Notes: generated from the sequence alone by a model not told the origin. A stretch of DNA of 64,000 bases from Prosthecobacter sp. SYSU 5D2 (GCF_039655865.1 NZ_JBBYXL010000011.1:186001-250000), one strand, 5' to 3'; shown: positions 45,862 through 55,422, counted from the first letter of the stretch. Program-made: numbers and translations.

Positions 45862-46638
45862 ATGACCTCTGACCGGATCGCGCTCCTCCTGTCCACTTTC
45901 GCCTTTCTGGCGGCGGTGTTTCCGGCTTTGCGGGCACTCAAGACCGGTGACTGGCGGCGCGGGCTGGTGCAAAAGGTCATCATGGCCATCGGCTTCCTCC
46001 TGCAGACGGAGGCCATTTACCTGCGCGGCCAGGTCGTGGGCCAGTGCCCCATGAAGAGCGTCTCCGACATCCTGGTCTTCATCGCCTGGAGCGTAGTGCT
46101 GCTTTATTTCCTGGTGGGCACCACCTACCGCGTTTCTCTCCTCGGCATGTTCACCGCGCCCCTGGTGGTGGCCATGCACGTCCTGGCCTTTGCCGTGCCG
46201 GATGCCTTTCCTGCATATGCGGCCAAAGGTGCCATTGATCCCTGGGTGGAGCTGCACGCCGCGCTCGCCCTGATTGCCTACGCCGCCTTTGCCCTGGCCT
46301 GTGTCACGGGCGTCATGTACCTTTTGCAAGAGCGGTTTTTGAAAAAGCACCTCATCGGCGGCCTGTTTTACCAGCTTCCCCCCATCCAGGGCCTGGCCAA
46401 GGCCATCCAGCGCCAGGTTTTCCTCGGCGTCCTGCTGCTGACCGCCAGCCTGGCCATCACCTTCAAGCTGGATACACCCATCACGAATCCCAAACTCATC
46501 ATCGCCTGGGGCGTGTGGGGTCTTTATGCCATCATGGGCTTCACCATCTGGCGGCACACCCTTTCCCCCCGCCAGACGGCCCGTCTGGCCGCCCTGGGAT
46601 TCATCATCCCCTTCGTCTCCCTCTGGCTGGTGACCTGA
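45862..46638 (+). CDS. Cytochrome c biogenesis CcsA/HemX-like membrane protein
   Basis: A 258-aa protein with eight TM segments. It resembles the CcsA/CcmC/HemX group, which handles haem in the membrane. WVELHAALALIAYAAFALA holds a conserved His in a TM helix; the family's WWD motif is not complete here. Its stop is two bases before the hemA start, matching the common hemX-hemA pairing in bacteria, where it affects haem supply or GluTR level. The second His is probably in FTIWRHTLSP. Confidence 0.8.
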   Translation: MTSDRIALLLSTFAFLAAVFPALRALKTGDWRRGLVQKVIMAIGFLLQTEAIYLRGQVVGQCPMKSVSDILVFIAWSVVLLYFLVGTTYRVSLLGMFTAPLVVAMHVLAFAVPDAFPAYAAKGAIDPWVELHAALALIAYAAFALACVTGVMYLLQERFLKKHLIGGLFYQLPPIQGLAKAIQRQVFLGVLLLTASLAITFKLDTPITNPKLIIAWGVWGLYAIMGFTIWRHTLSPRQTARLAALGFIIPFVSLWLVT

Positions 46639-46640
46639 CC

Positions 46641-47720
46641 ATGATTGTCCCACCCTCCATTAGCGAGCATCTGGTCTGCCTGGGCCTGAACTACCGCACC
46701 ACTCCCGTGGAGGTGCGGGAGCGCGTGGCCTTCCCCGAATCCAAGGTGCCGGATGCCGTCCAGGAGATCCGCCAGCTTCCCGGATTCGAAGAAAGCGTCG
46801 TGCTCAGTACCTGCAACCGCGTGGAGCTATACGCCACCCATTCCCTGAGTGATCCTCTCCAAGCTCACGATACCCTTGTGGACTACCTCGTCCGCCGCTT
46901 TGAGCTGCCCCCGGAGCAGGCCGAGGCCCTGGTCACCTACCGGCTGCGCTCGGATGAAGCCGCCCGCCACCTCTTCCGCGTCGTCAGCGGCCTGGACAGC
47001 ATGGTCCTGGGCGAGACGGAGATCTTCGGCCAAGTCAAGCAGGCTTACAAAGTAGCTTTGGAAACCGGCAGCACTGGCCGTGCGCTGAACAAGCTCTTCC
47101 AGCAGGCTTTCACCGTGGGCAAAAAAGTCCGCCACGACACCACTATCCAGCGCGGCTCCACCAGCGTCGGCTCAGTGGCTGTGGACCTGGCGGAAAAAGT
47201 CCACGACCTGAAACAGTGCCGTGTCATGCTCGTCGGCGCTGGCGAAATGAGCCGCACCTGCGCCCAGAGCCTGCTTTCACGTGGAGCCCAGAGCATCATC
47301 GTCTCCAATCGCAGCTACGACCGCGCCGTCGAGCTGGCCACCGAGATGAAGGGCCGGGCCATGAAATTTGACGAATGGGAGCACGCCCTGCATGAGGTGG
47401 ACGTCATCATCTCCAGCACCAGCGCGCCGCACTTTGTCATCAAGCCGGAGCTCATTGACCAGGTCATGCGCAAGCGCCGCTGGGATCCCCTGCTCATCAT
47501 TGACATCGCCGTCCCACGCGACGTGGACCCCGCCGTCAACGAGATCGAAGGCGTGTATCTCTACGACATTGACGCCCTCCAGGCCATCGCCGACGACGGC
47601 CGCCGCGAGCGTGAGCGCCAGCTCAGCGCCTGCGAGCGCATTATCGAAGACCATTTAGAGAAATACGGCTTCACCAATCCCGCCTCCCCTTTGGCCGCCA
47701 GCAGCCACGTCGCCGTCTGA
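46641..47720 (+). CDS. hemA: Glutamyl-tRNA reductase
   Basis: A 359-aa enzyme making glutamate-1-semialdehyde from Glu-tRNA, the first committed step of tetrapyrrole synthesis. Active-site Cys58 lies in VLSTCNRVELYA; RHLFRVVSGLDSMVLGE (substrate site) and the NADPH-binding VMLVGAGEMSRT are intact. The C-terminal dimerisation helix (VNEIEGVYLYDIDALQ) is present but the tail is short compared with the 420-430 aa of E. coli HemA. The ATG at 46641 gives the family start. It is coupled to the hemX-like gene. Confidence 0.95.
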   Translation: MIVPPSISEHLVCLGLNYRTTPVEVRERVAFPESKVPDAVQEIRQLPGFEESVVLSTCNRVELYATHSLSDPLQAHDTLVDYLVRRFELPPEQAEALVTYRLRSDEAARHLFRVVSGLDSMVLGETEIFGQVKQAYKVALETGSTGRALNKLFQQAFTVGKKVRHDTTIQRGSTSVGSVAVDLAEKVHDLKQCRVMLVGAGEMSRTCAQSLLSRGAQSIIVSNRSYDRAVELATEMKGRAMKFDEWEHALHEVDVIISSTSAPHFVIKPELIDQVMRKRRWDPLLIIDIAVPRDVDPAVNEIEGVYLYDIDALQAIADDGRRERERQLSACERIIEDHLEKYGFTNPASPLAASSHVAV

Positions 47721-47744
47721 GCTGTCCGGTAGGACGCCCCTCTT

Positions 47745-48635
47745 TTACCCCGCCACCTGCATCTTAAACGGGGCCGGTTTGAAAACCACCGGCGTGCCAA
47801 AACCTGCCAGCTCGCCATCCACCTCCAATGGAGCCTCCGGATCTGCCGTAACGGTAAACTCCCGCAACTGCACATAATCCAGATCCTCTGCGGGTTCATA
47901 CCCGCCTTCCAGGATGCCGCGCAGCATTTGGGCGAACTCCCAGCCGCCCAGGCCGCGGAACACCAGCACATCCAGAAGTCCGTCCTGGTTGCAGGCCTTC
48001 GGGAACACCGCCACCGGCCCGCCGTAGTGCTTGCCAGCCCCGATGAGGACCACGGAGCCATGCATCGCCGGGCGGCCCTCCACCGTCACCGTCAGCACGG
48101 GCGGCTTGCGCGTCAGCACCTGCATCGCGGACATGACGTAACTGAGTGGGCCGAAGCGCTTCTTGCTCTCCCAGGTCGTCTCCTGAATGATCTCCGCATC
48201 AAAACCCACACCGGCCAGTTGTACAAAATACTGGTCATTGGCCATCCACAGATCCACCTCCTTCAGCCGGCCGCTGGAAATCTGCGCCCAGCAGGCGGCG
48301 ATGTCCTGGCTGGGCAGCCCCAGCTCCAGGGAAAACACATTCATCGTCCCCAACGGCAGCACACCCAAAGCGGTGTGTTTCTCCCCCGGCGCTCGCTCCG
48401 CATTCACCCGGCAGATGCCTTGCAGCACCTCGTTCATGGTACCATCCCCACCCGCCGCCACGATGAGCGTATGCCCTTCGCGGGCCAGCTTTTCAGCGAT
48501 CTCCGTGGCCTGTCCGGGGCTCTCCGTCACCACCAGCTCCGGTTCAGGGGTCAGCGCTCGCAGCACCTTCTCACGGGCGGCCGCATGCGTACTGCGCGCG
48601 GCGGGATTCAGAATGACGGGGATTCTAGCAGGCAT
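47745..48635 (-). CDS. Diacylglycerol/lipid kinase family protein
   Basis: A 296-aa protein of the DagK/YegS/sphingosine kinase fold. The ATP-binding signature is AGGDGTMNEVLQGI (residues 61-74), with NPAAR at 10-14 and the C-terminal domain opening near DVLVFRGLG. It phosphorylates a lipid, probably diacylglycerol or a related polyol lipid, at the membrane. Convergent with hemA, 24 bases apart. Confidence 0.85.
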   Translation of the reverse strand: MPARIPVILNPAARSTHAAAREKVLRALTPEPELVVTESPGQATEIAEKLAREGHTLIVAAGGDGTMNEVLQGICRVNAERAPGEKHTALGVLPLGTMNVFSLELGLPSQDIAACWAQISSGRLKEVDLWMANDQYFVQLAGVGFDAEIIQETTWESKKRFGPLSYVMSAMQVLTRKPPVLTVTVEGRPAMHGSVVLIGAGKHYGGPVAVFPKACNQDGLLDVLVFRGLGGWEFAQMLRGILEGGYEPAEDLDYVQLREFTVTADPEAPLEVDGELAGFGTPVVFKPAPFKMQVAG

Positions 48636-48693
48636 GAGGGCTGTGCCTATCCCCCAAAACCTCCCGGATCACAAGCAACAGTTGCCCAAGGAG

Positions 48694-48712
48694 AGGGACT
48701 TGCCAAGTCCCT
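48694..48712. repeat. REP-like palindrome, copy 2
   Basis: AGGGACTTG-c-CAAGTCCCT is a perfect 9-bp palindrome with one central base, 59 bases upstream of the lipid kinase gene. Its core GGACTTGnCAAGTCC is the same as at 34263-34279. Confidence 0.55.
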
Positions 48713-48888
48713 GCTTCAACGTCGGTGACGGCATCCTGCAGTCACCGCATGACCAGGATGCCTCATGATGAACGACAGGATTGAGTGCCCTTGATTGGGC
48801 GCGACCCAACGAGATCAGGCACATCAGCCGACGATTTTCCTCAGGATGCAGAAAACAGCCTGCGGGACGCGGGCGCTCCAGGAATCAT

Positions 48889-49389
48889 TCACGCAAACTT
48901 CGCCAGCAGCTCGCCCGCCTTGGCAGGATCCACTTTCTCAAAGAAATCATCCTCCACCATGCACACGGGGCCGAAGCCGCAGCTGGCCAGGCACTCGGCG
49001 AATTCGATGCTGAATTTGCCGTCTTCACTCACCGCGATAGGGTGGTGATGGTCGCAATGGCTGCGGTCGATCTTCGCCTCTTTGCAAAGCGAATCCATCA
49101 GCTCATAGCTGCCCGTCATGGCACAGGAAAGGGTGCGGCACACGCGGATGTGATATTTCCCCGGCGCGCTCTGGCGGAAGCCTGGGTAAAACGTCACCAC
49201 TTCCAGCACCTGGATCGGCTCCAGGCCCAGCTTTGCCGCCACCCAGTTGACGATGTCGTCGCTGATGTAGCGGTAGTGCTCCTGCATGAGGTGCAGCAGG
49301 GGCAGCACGGCGCTGCGTTTGGACACGGGGTAATGCGTGATCACCTCGTCCATCTTGCTTTCCAACTCGGCGGGGACTGCGAATGCCAT
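48889..49389 (-). CDS. nuoE: NADH-quinone oxidoreductase subunit E
   Basis: A 166-aa thioredoxin-like [2Fe-2S] subunit of complex I. The four cluster ligands are in place: C84 and C89 (VCRTLSCAMTG), C133 and C137 (ECLASCGFGP). Length is normal. It follows nuoD by 52 bases on the same strand. nuoF is not next to it: the neighbouring gene is a lipid kinase. Confidence 0.9.
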   Translation of the reverse strand: MAFAVPAELESKMDEVITHYPVSKRSAVLPLLHLMQEHYRYISDDIVNWVAAKLGLEPIQVLEVVTFYPGFRQSAPGKYHIRVCRTLSCAMTGSYELMDSLCKEAKIDRSHCDHHHPIAVSEDGKFSIEFAECLASCGFGPVCMVEDDFFEKVDPAKAGELLAKFA

Positions 49390-49441
49390 CTTGAGATTTT
49401 TCAGGGATAAAGGGTTGCTACGGTCAGCGTGGCGGCTCGGC

Positions 49442-50701
49442 TCAGCGGTCGCATTCGCCCATCACAAAGTCCAGGCTGCCCAGCACGGACGGAATGTCGC
49501 TGAGCATGTGGCCGGGCATGATCTTGGAAAGGATGCTCAGATTGATGAACGAAGGACTGCGGATCTTCAGACGGTACGGAACGCCGCCGCCTTTGCTGTG
49601 GATGTAGAAACCCAGCTCACCCTTCGGGTTCTCCGCACCAAAATACACCTCGCCCGCCGGCGCATCAATGCCCTGGGTGGCGATGATGAAATGGTGGATC
49701 AGCTCCTCCATCTTCATCAGCACGCGGTCCTTGTTCGGCAGCAGGTTTTTAGCATCCGCCACATTGATCGGCCCGCTGGGCAGTTTTTCGATCACCTGCC
49801 GCAGAATGCGCACGCTCTGGCGCATCTCTTCCATGCGCACCAGGTAGCGGTCATAGCAGTCGCCCTTGGTCCCGATGGGAATGTCGAAATCGTACTTCTC
49901 GTAGTCGAGATAAGGGTTGGTCTTCCGCAGGTCATGCTCCACGCCGGAACCGCGCAGGTTCGGCCCGGAAAGGCCATAGGCGATCGCGTCTTCCTTCGTG
50001 ATGACACCGATGTCCTGCGTGCGGGCGATGAAGATGGCATTGCGGGTCAGCAGCTTGTCCACCTCATCAATGATCGGCTCCACCTCGTTGAGGAACTTCA
50101 GCACCGCATCCGTGAAGCCCGGAGGCAGGTCGCGGATCTGGCCGCCCACACGAGTATAGCTGGTGGTAAAACGGGCGCCGGTGAGCTGCTCACAGAGGTT
50201 ATAAATCTTCTCGCGCTCCGTAAAAGTATAGAGGAAGACCGTCATCGCCCCCACATCCATGGCGAAGACGCCGACGCCCAGCAGATGGGCGGAAATACGC
50301 GCCAGCTCACAGCAAATGACGCGGATGGCACGGCCACGCTCCGGCACTTCCCAGCCCATCAGCTTTTCCACCGCCAGGGAATAAGCCACATTGTTGGCCA
50401 GGGGGGCCAGGTAGTCCAGCCGGTCCGTATAAGGCACGAACTGGTTGTAGTGCATGTTCTCCGCGATTTTCTCATCCCCCCGGTGCAGGTAGCCGACGTC
50501 CGGCTCCGCTTTGGTGATGATTTCGCCGTCGAGCTCCAGGATCATCCGGAGCACGCCATGCGTGGCCGGATGGGAAGGTCCCATGTTCAGGACCAGTTTC
50601 TCGCCCACGATATCGCTGGTCGTCTCTTCGAGGCTCTCCAGGTGCATCGCAGCCTTGGCGGCGGTGTCCGGGGTCTCGTATTCACGGGTAACGGCAGGCA
50701 T
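49442..50701 (-). CDS. nuoD: NADH-quinone oxidoreductase subunit D
   Basis: A 419-aa 49-kDa-type subunit forming part of the quinone-binding site. NMGPSHPATHGVLRMILELDGE, PDVGYLHRGDEKIAENMHYNQFVPYTDRLDYLAP and the C-terminal SLDFVMGECDR are conserved. It is the first nuo gene here; nuoA-C must be elsewhere. A CRP/FNR-type palindrome lies 61 bases upstream of its ATG. Confidence 0.95.
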   Translation of the reverse strand: MPAVTREYETPDTAAKAAMHLESLEETTSDIVGEKLVLNMGPSHPATHGVLRMILELDGEIITKAEPDVGYLHRGDEKIAENMHYNQFVPYTDRLDYLAPLANNVAYSLAVEKLMGWEVPERGRAIRVICCELARISAHLLGVGVFAMDVGAMTVFLYTFTEREKIYNLCEQLTGARFTTSYTRVGGQIRDLPPGFTDAVLKFLNEVEPIIDEVDKLLTRNAIFIARTQDIGVITKEDAIAYGLSGPNLRGSGVEHDLRKTNPYLDYEKYDFDIPIGTKGDCYDRYLVRMEEMRQSVRILRQVIEKLPSGPINVADAKNLLPNKDRVLMKMEELIHHFIIATQGIDAPAGEVYFGAENPKGELGFYIHSKGGGVPYRLKIRSPSFINLSILSKIMPGHMLSDIPSVLGSLDFVMGECDR

Positions 50702-50753
50702 AATAGGGTGAAGGTGACTATTCTACGCCCCCCAAAGAGCGGCAAGGCGAATT

Positions 50754-50769
50754 TGTGAAAAATTTCACA
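50754..50769. promoter_or_regulatory. CRP/FNR-family-type operator
   Basis: TGTGA-AAAATT-TCACA matches the CRP consensus TGTGA-N6-TCACA exactly, within the longer palindrome TTGTGAAA-aa-TTTCACAA (50753-50770). It sits in the divergent gap between nuoD and the 1428-aa gene. Confidence 0.5.
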
Positions 50770-50876
50770 AGCTCAACGCCATGCGGCTTCTCCAGGACGC
50801 ATGGATCCGCAAAATAAGGCAGACCCACCTTATTTCCTTGCCAATTTCTGCCGTTTTTCATTTAGAATAATTCTTA

Positions 50877-53800
50877 ATGAACAGGTCTTGCTTTAAATTT
50901 CTGGCACTTATTTTTATCCTGCTGGGCACCACCAACAGTCTGGCCAACACCTGGTGGCCGCAGGCGTCAGGCGGAGAGGGCCGAATCATTGACGCTATTT
51001 GGTTTGCTGATTCAAATAATGGCTGGGCAGTCGGATTTGATGGCCTCATTTACCGAACTAAAGACGGAGGCAAATCCTGGAAGTTTGAGATTTCCGGCAC
51101 CCATACCCGGCTTCAGGGTGTAGGCGGAGTGGACATCAACAATGTGTGGGCGGTTGGGGATAATGGTTTCATCTTGAACTGGAACGGCAGTGCCTGGAGC
51201 AAACAGGCATCAGGAACAACCAATTCTATTTTCGCTGTTTGGGGTAGCGATATTAATAACGTGTGGGCCGTGGGTGCCGGGGGAATTATGCGGAAATGGA
51301 ATGGCAGTGCGTGGATCAGTCAGGTTTCAGGAAGCTCTCGGACGCTGGTTAACATCAAAGGTCTGGATAAGGACAATGTCTGGGCCATGGGATTGAGCGG
51401 AACCATTCTCAAATGGAACGGTCTGGTTTGGAGTCCTCAAGAGTCGGATACCACGGACTCCATTTCTGACATGTGGATCATTGATGCCTCCAATGCCTGG
51501 GCCGTCGGCTCAAATGGAAATTTACTCTATTGGAACGGAACCCAGTGGACGAAAAAAATGTCCCCCACCATCCAATCCTTTTCCGGGATTTGGGGAAGCA
51601 GTCCTGACAACGCCTGGGCCGTGGGCACGGCTGGAACCTTGATCAAATGGGATGGCACCAACTGGACCTTGATGGACTCTGGCACATCTATTAATTTCTT
51701 CTGCATATCAGGTATCGATACTAGCAATGTTTGGGCGGCTGGGGTTGGAGGCACCATTTTGAAATGGGATGGCAGTCAATGGAAATCTCAGATGCGCGGA
51801 TTTTATGAGATTTTTTATGGCATGTGGGGTGCTGATGCGGACAATGTTTGGGCGGTAGCCAGCAGTGGCCTGATCGCGAAGTGGGACGGAACTTCATGGA
51901 AAGAATCTCCTGTTTCAGGCAATGCCTCCGGTCATTTCGATGTCTGGGGAACGGATGCCAACAATATCTGGGCCGTCGGCAAAGTCGGTCAAATTCATCG
52001 TTGGAACGGTGAAGTATGGAGCCTTGTAACTTCTGGGACGAGTGCATGGCTGCGAGGCATCTGGGGCAGCAGTGCCTCCGATTTATGGACAGTGGGTGAT
52101 GCGGGCACAGTCCGACGATGGAACGGCTCTCAGTGGACGACAGGCACATCGGGCACTTCAGAAGCGCTTCAATCCATATGGGGGCACGATGCCAGCAATA
52201 TTTGGGCAGTGGGGAATAACGGAACTATCCTAAAATGGGATGGCAGCACCTGGAATCCGCAAATTTCAAACACGACTCAAACGCTGCGCAAGGTCTGGGG
52301 CAAAGATGCACAAAACATATGGGCAGTAGGGGATGGAGGCACCATTTTAAGGTATGATGGAACTTCCTGGACTAACCAGGATTCTGGCACAGTGGATTAT
52401 CTAAATAATGTCCGAGGCGACAATGAAAATGGACTATGGGCAGTAGGCCACAATGGAATCATCCTGAAATGGAACGGAACAGCCTGGCAGCCGGAAAATT
52501 CCAACACGGGGATTTCCATTTACGGGATGTGGGTTAATGCCGGGCAACTGTGGGTCAGTGGCACTTCGGGGTTAATGTATACCTACCGTCCTGATGATGC
52601 TGAGATGACTTTAAGGGGTAATGGCAAACAGATTGCCTTTGGTAGTGTGCAGCCAGATTCCACGAATGGGACCGAGTTTGGCAGTCTCGAGCGAGACGGC
52701 AACTCCAATCAAGATTTTATGATCCGCAACGAGGGCGCGTCAGACCTTGAGCTCATGGCCACCGCTCCCAATTTTGTCACCCTAAATGGCAGCAGCGCTT
52801 TTTCTATTACGACTCAGCCAAGTTCAGGAACCCTCGTGGCCGGTGGCGGAATCCAGACCTTTTCCATCCTTTTCAATCCTGCTTCCGGTGGTGTTCATAC
52901 CGCCACGGTCAGCATACCCAGCAATGACTCCGACGAGAATCCATATACCTTCCTTATCCAGGGAACTTGCCTCGTGCCTGAAATGACCGTGACGGGCAAC
53001 GAGGTCCCCATTGTGAGTGGGGACTCTTCTCCTGGGCTGCATGATCATAGGGATTTCGGAGGGGCCAGCGTGAGCTTTGCCACCATCACCCGGAGTTTTG
53101 TCATTTCGAATTCAGGCGACGCTCCGCTCAGTCTGACGGACTCGCCACAGGTCGCCTTAGCAGGTGCCCATGCTTCTGAATTTACACTCAGCACATCGCC
53201 CCGCTCATTGATAGAACCGGGCTCATCAACAACCTTTTCCATTACCTTTCAACCTGCAGCGACTGGCCTGCGCACAGCCACCGTCAGCATCGCAAGTGAC
53301 GATCCCGGCCAGTCTCCTTTCACCTTCGCCATCCAGGGCACAGGCCTCGAAGGCACAGGCACGGGCAGCGATACCAAAAAGCCCACGCTCAAGCTGTCCT
53401 CACCTGCAAAAAACGGCATTCTGAGTTCGGCCTTGCCGTTCATGGTGACCGGCACTGCCGGGGACAGCACCGGCCTGCACCGGGTGGAAATCATCCTCAA
53501 TGAGGACTCCCCTGTCCTGGCCACTCTTGGGGAAAGCACCAAACCCACCAGCGTCCCCTTTTCCGCCGCCATCCTGCCCACAGCAGGCAGCACCAATACC
53601 GTCACCGTCACCGCCTATGACCTCAATGGCAACAGTACATCGCTGACCCGCACCTTCATGTTTGAAAGACGTTATCTGCTGACGGTTGCCCGCTCCGTCC
53701 CGGACGCCTTCATCACCAATCCCGACCAGGCGGGCACAGTAAAATTGACAGCTTCCCCGAAATCCGCCGCCACGGCCCTGACCAAAGGACCGTCGCCCCA

Positions 53801-55163
53801 GACCATCATGCTGCTTCCGGGCGCGCTGGTCACCCTATCTGCCACGGCAAAAAAAGGACAGGTCTTCAGCCATTGGAACGGCCTGCCCGCAGGCACTGAA
53901 AACATGGGCAGCACGGTCACTTTCACGATGCCCGAGGCGGACGTGCCCGGCCTGTCCGCTGTCTTTATTGAAAACCCTTTCTCCATCTTTGGCACAAAGC
54001 CCGTCCTGCACGGATTGCTGCTTCCAGAGGCTGAGACGCCTTCCGGCAACAGCACAGCCGGCCTGATCACCGCCAAGCTGGTTCCAGCCAAAGGAAGCTT
54101 CAGTGGCAAGCTGTTCATGGGCGGCAAAGCCACCTCCTTCACCGCAACGCTGCAAGGCGACGGCAGCGTGTGGTTTAAGTCTGGCAAGACATCCTCCCAA
54201 ACATTGACCCTTGATGACCGCTCCCTTCAACTCACCTGGGATGAAAACGGTCTGGACGCCATTGTCGCCGGAGCCAATGGGGCTGTCAGCGAAGGACGCA
54301 TCCGACCTGCTCTCTACAGCAGCAGCACCCCGGCACCCGCCGCCCTGCTAAACCGTAACGGCAAGACTGGTTTCTTCACCCTCAGCCTGCGGGCTATGGC
54401 CCAGACTCCCGCCAAAGATCTCACCACCTATCCCCAGGGAGCCGGGTATGCCACGGTCACGCTGGCTCGCACGGGCACTCTGAAAATGACCGGCATGCTG
54501 GCGGATGGTACCAAGATCACCGCAAGCAGCGCGCTTGTTGCCGGAGATACCAGCCCTCTCTTCGTCCAGTTGGCCACCCCGGGAGGCAAGGCCAAAGATG
54601 GCAGCTGGTTGTCCTCCCTGGTTTTCGACACCACGGAGGCCGATAGCGACGTCACAGGTGCAGACACCCGCTGGTTCCGCCCCGCTGTCAGCGAGACCGG
54701 CAAACCAGTGACCCAACTCTACACCGCAGGCTGGCCAGAAGGCATCACCTTAGATGCAGTGGGCGCGCTGTATGACAGCAGCCTCAGCGTCCAGGCAGCC
54801 CTGAACCTGCCTGCTCCAGATCCCGTGACTGGCAATACCCGTTTGGTTTTCGCCATGGGACGGCTGCCCGGACCGGATCCTGTGGAGGTTTCCAACCTCA
54901 ACATTACCGCAAGCAAGGTGACTAAATTGCCCGCCAAGGACAAGAGCTTCACGCTCACCCTCACCCCCAAAACAGGTCTCTTTAAAGGGGCATTCACCCC
55001 CGACTGGACTTCCCCAGACACCAAGCTACCGGCTTTTCAGGGCATCCTCCTGCAAAAGGGTATGAACAAGGGTGGAAACGGCTTCTTCCTGAGCAACCGC
55101 CTTCTGGACAAAGATCCCGAAAGCGGAAGCGCCCACCTTCGTCGGCCGGCTGTGGATGAGTAG
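50877..55163 (+). CDS. Large secreted protein: 14 WAVG repeats, two choice-of-anchor D domains, Ig-like and C-terminal module
   Basis: A 1428-aa exported protein (signal peptide about 1-24, ending in SLA). Residues about 43-580 hold 14 repeats of about 39 aa with consensus N-x-W-A-V-G-x-x-G-x-I-x-x-W-x-G-x-x-W, beta-propeller-type (two seven-bladed propellers would fit). Then come two choice-of-anchor D/HYDIN-like domains (about 580-700 and 705-825), an Ig-like region (about 830-930) and a C-terminal beta domain (FSIFGTKPVLHGLLLP ... ). Probably cell-surface or secreted; function unknown. The repeat part is 45-52% GC in counted lines, the 3' part about 60%. Confidence 0.85.
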   Translation: MNRSCFKFLALIFILLGTTNSLANTWWPQASGGEGRIIDAIWFADSNNGWAVGFDGLIYRTKDGGKSWKFEISGTHTRLQGVGGVDINNVWAVGDNGFILNWNGSAWSKQASGTTNSIFAVWGSDINNVWAVGAGGIMRKWNGSAWISQVSGSSRTLVNIKGLDKDNVWAMGLSGTILKWNGLVWSPQESDTTDSISDMWIIDASNAWAVGSNGNLLYWNGTQWTKKMSPTIQSFSGIWGSSPDNAWAVGTAGTLIKWDGTNWTLMDSGTSINFFCISGIDTSNVWAAGVGGTILKWDGSQWKSQMRGFYEIFYGMWGADADNVWAVASSGLIAKWDGTSWKESPVSGNASGHFDVWGTDANNIWAVGKVGQIHRWNGEVWSLVTSGTSAWLRGIWGSSASDLWTVGDAGTVRRWNGSQWTTGTSGTSEALQSIWGHDASNIWAVGNNGTILKWDGSTWNPQISNTTQTLRKVWGKDAQNIWAVGDGGTILRYDGTSWTNQDSGTVDYLNNVRGDNENGLWAVGHNGIILKWNGTAWQPENSNTGISIYGMWVNAGQLWVSGTSGLMYTYRPDDAEMTLRGNGKQIAFGSVQPDSTNGTEFGSLERDGNSNQDFMIRNEGASDLELMATAPNFVTLNGSSAFSITTQPSSGTLVAGGGIQTFSILFNPASGGVHTATVSIPSNDSDENPYTFLIQGTCLVPEMTVTGNEVPIVSGDSSPGLHDHRDFGGASVSFATITRSFVISNSGDAPLSLTDSPQVALAGAHASEFTLSTSPRSLIEPGSSTTFSITFQPAATGLRTATVSIASDDPGQSPFTFAIQGTGLEGTGTGSDTKKPTLKLSSPAKNGILSSALPFMVTGTAGDSTGLHRVEIILNEDSPVLATLGESTKPTSVPFSAAILPTAGSTNTVTVTAYDLNGNSTSLTRTFMFERRYLLTVARSVPDAFITNPDQAGTVKLTASPKSAATALTKGPSPQTIMLLPGALVTLSATAKKGQVFSHWNGLPAGTENMGSTVTFTMPEADVPGLSAVFIENPFSIFGTKPVLHGLLLPEAETPSGNSTAGLITAKLVPAKGSFSGKLFMGGKATSFTATLQGDGSVWFKSGKTSSQTLTLDDRSLQLTWDENGLDAIVAGANGAVSEGRIRPALYSSSTPAPAALLNRNGKTGFFTLSLRAMAQTPAKDLTTYPQGAGYATVTLARTGTLKMTGMLADGTKITASSALVAGDTSPLFVQLATPGGKAKDGSWLSSLVFDTTEADSDVTGADTRWFRPAVSETGKPVTQLYTAGWPEGITLDAVGALYDSSLSVQAALNLPAPDPVTGNTRLVFAMGRLPGPDPVEVSNLNITASKVTKLPAKDKSFTLTLTPKTGLFKGAFTPDWTSPDTKLPAFQGILLQKGMNKGGNGFFLSNRLLDKDPESGSAHLRRPAVDE

Positions 55164-55260
55164 CGGCGCCACTGCGTGACGTTTTGCACCCAAGGATGAC
55201 CTACCGCCCCCGCCATGCAGGCTGTCGGCCAAATCCATCCATCCCATTCCCTCCAAATCG

Positions 55261-55301
55261 CTGCCTCCTCTGCCTCCTCTGCCTCTCCGCACCTCTGCGC
55301 C
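55261..55301. repeat. Low-complexity CTGCCTCCT repeat
   Basis: CTGCCTCCT is repeated twice in tandem and then decays (CTGCCTCTCCGCACCTCTGCGCC). It is intergenic, 98 bases after the stop of the 1428-aa gene. I recall similar CTCTGCGC-type strings between genes in other bacteria, but this is from memory. Confidence 0.45.
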
Positions 55302-55360
55302 GCCCTACCCATTCGATGATAGCCGTGGACATTCCCTTGGGCCAATCGCGGACACTCCCC

Positions 55361-55398
55361 AAAAAAACAAAACGCTGACAGGAGGCCTGTCAGCGTTT
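55361..55398 (-). terminator. Intrinsic terminator of TPR/Pro-rich gene
   Basis: AAACGCTGACAGG (55370-55382) and CCTGTCAGCGTTT (55386-55398) form a perfect 13-bp stem. Read on the minus strand it is followed by TTGTTTTTTT, and lies 24 bases after the stop of the gene at 55423. Confidence 0.9.
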
Positions 55399-55422
55399 CG
55401 GAATCGGGGATGGTGAGCCTTA

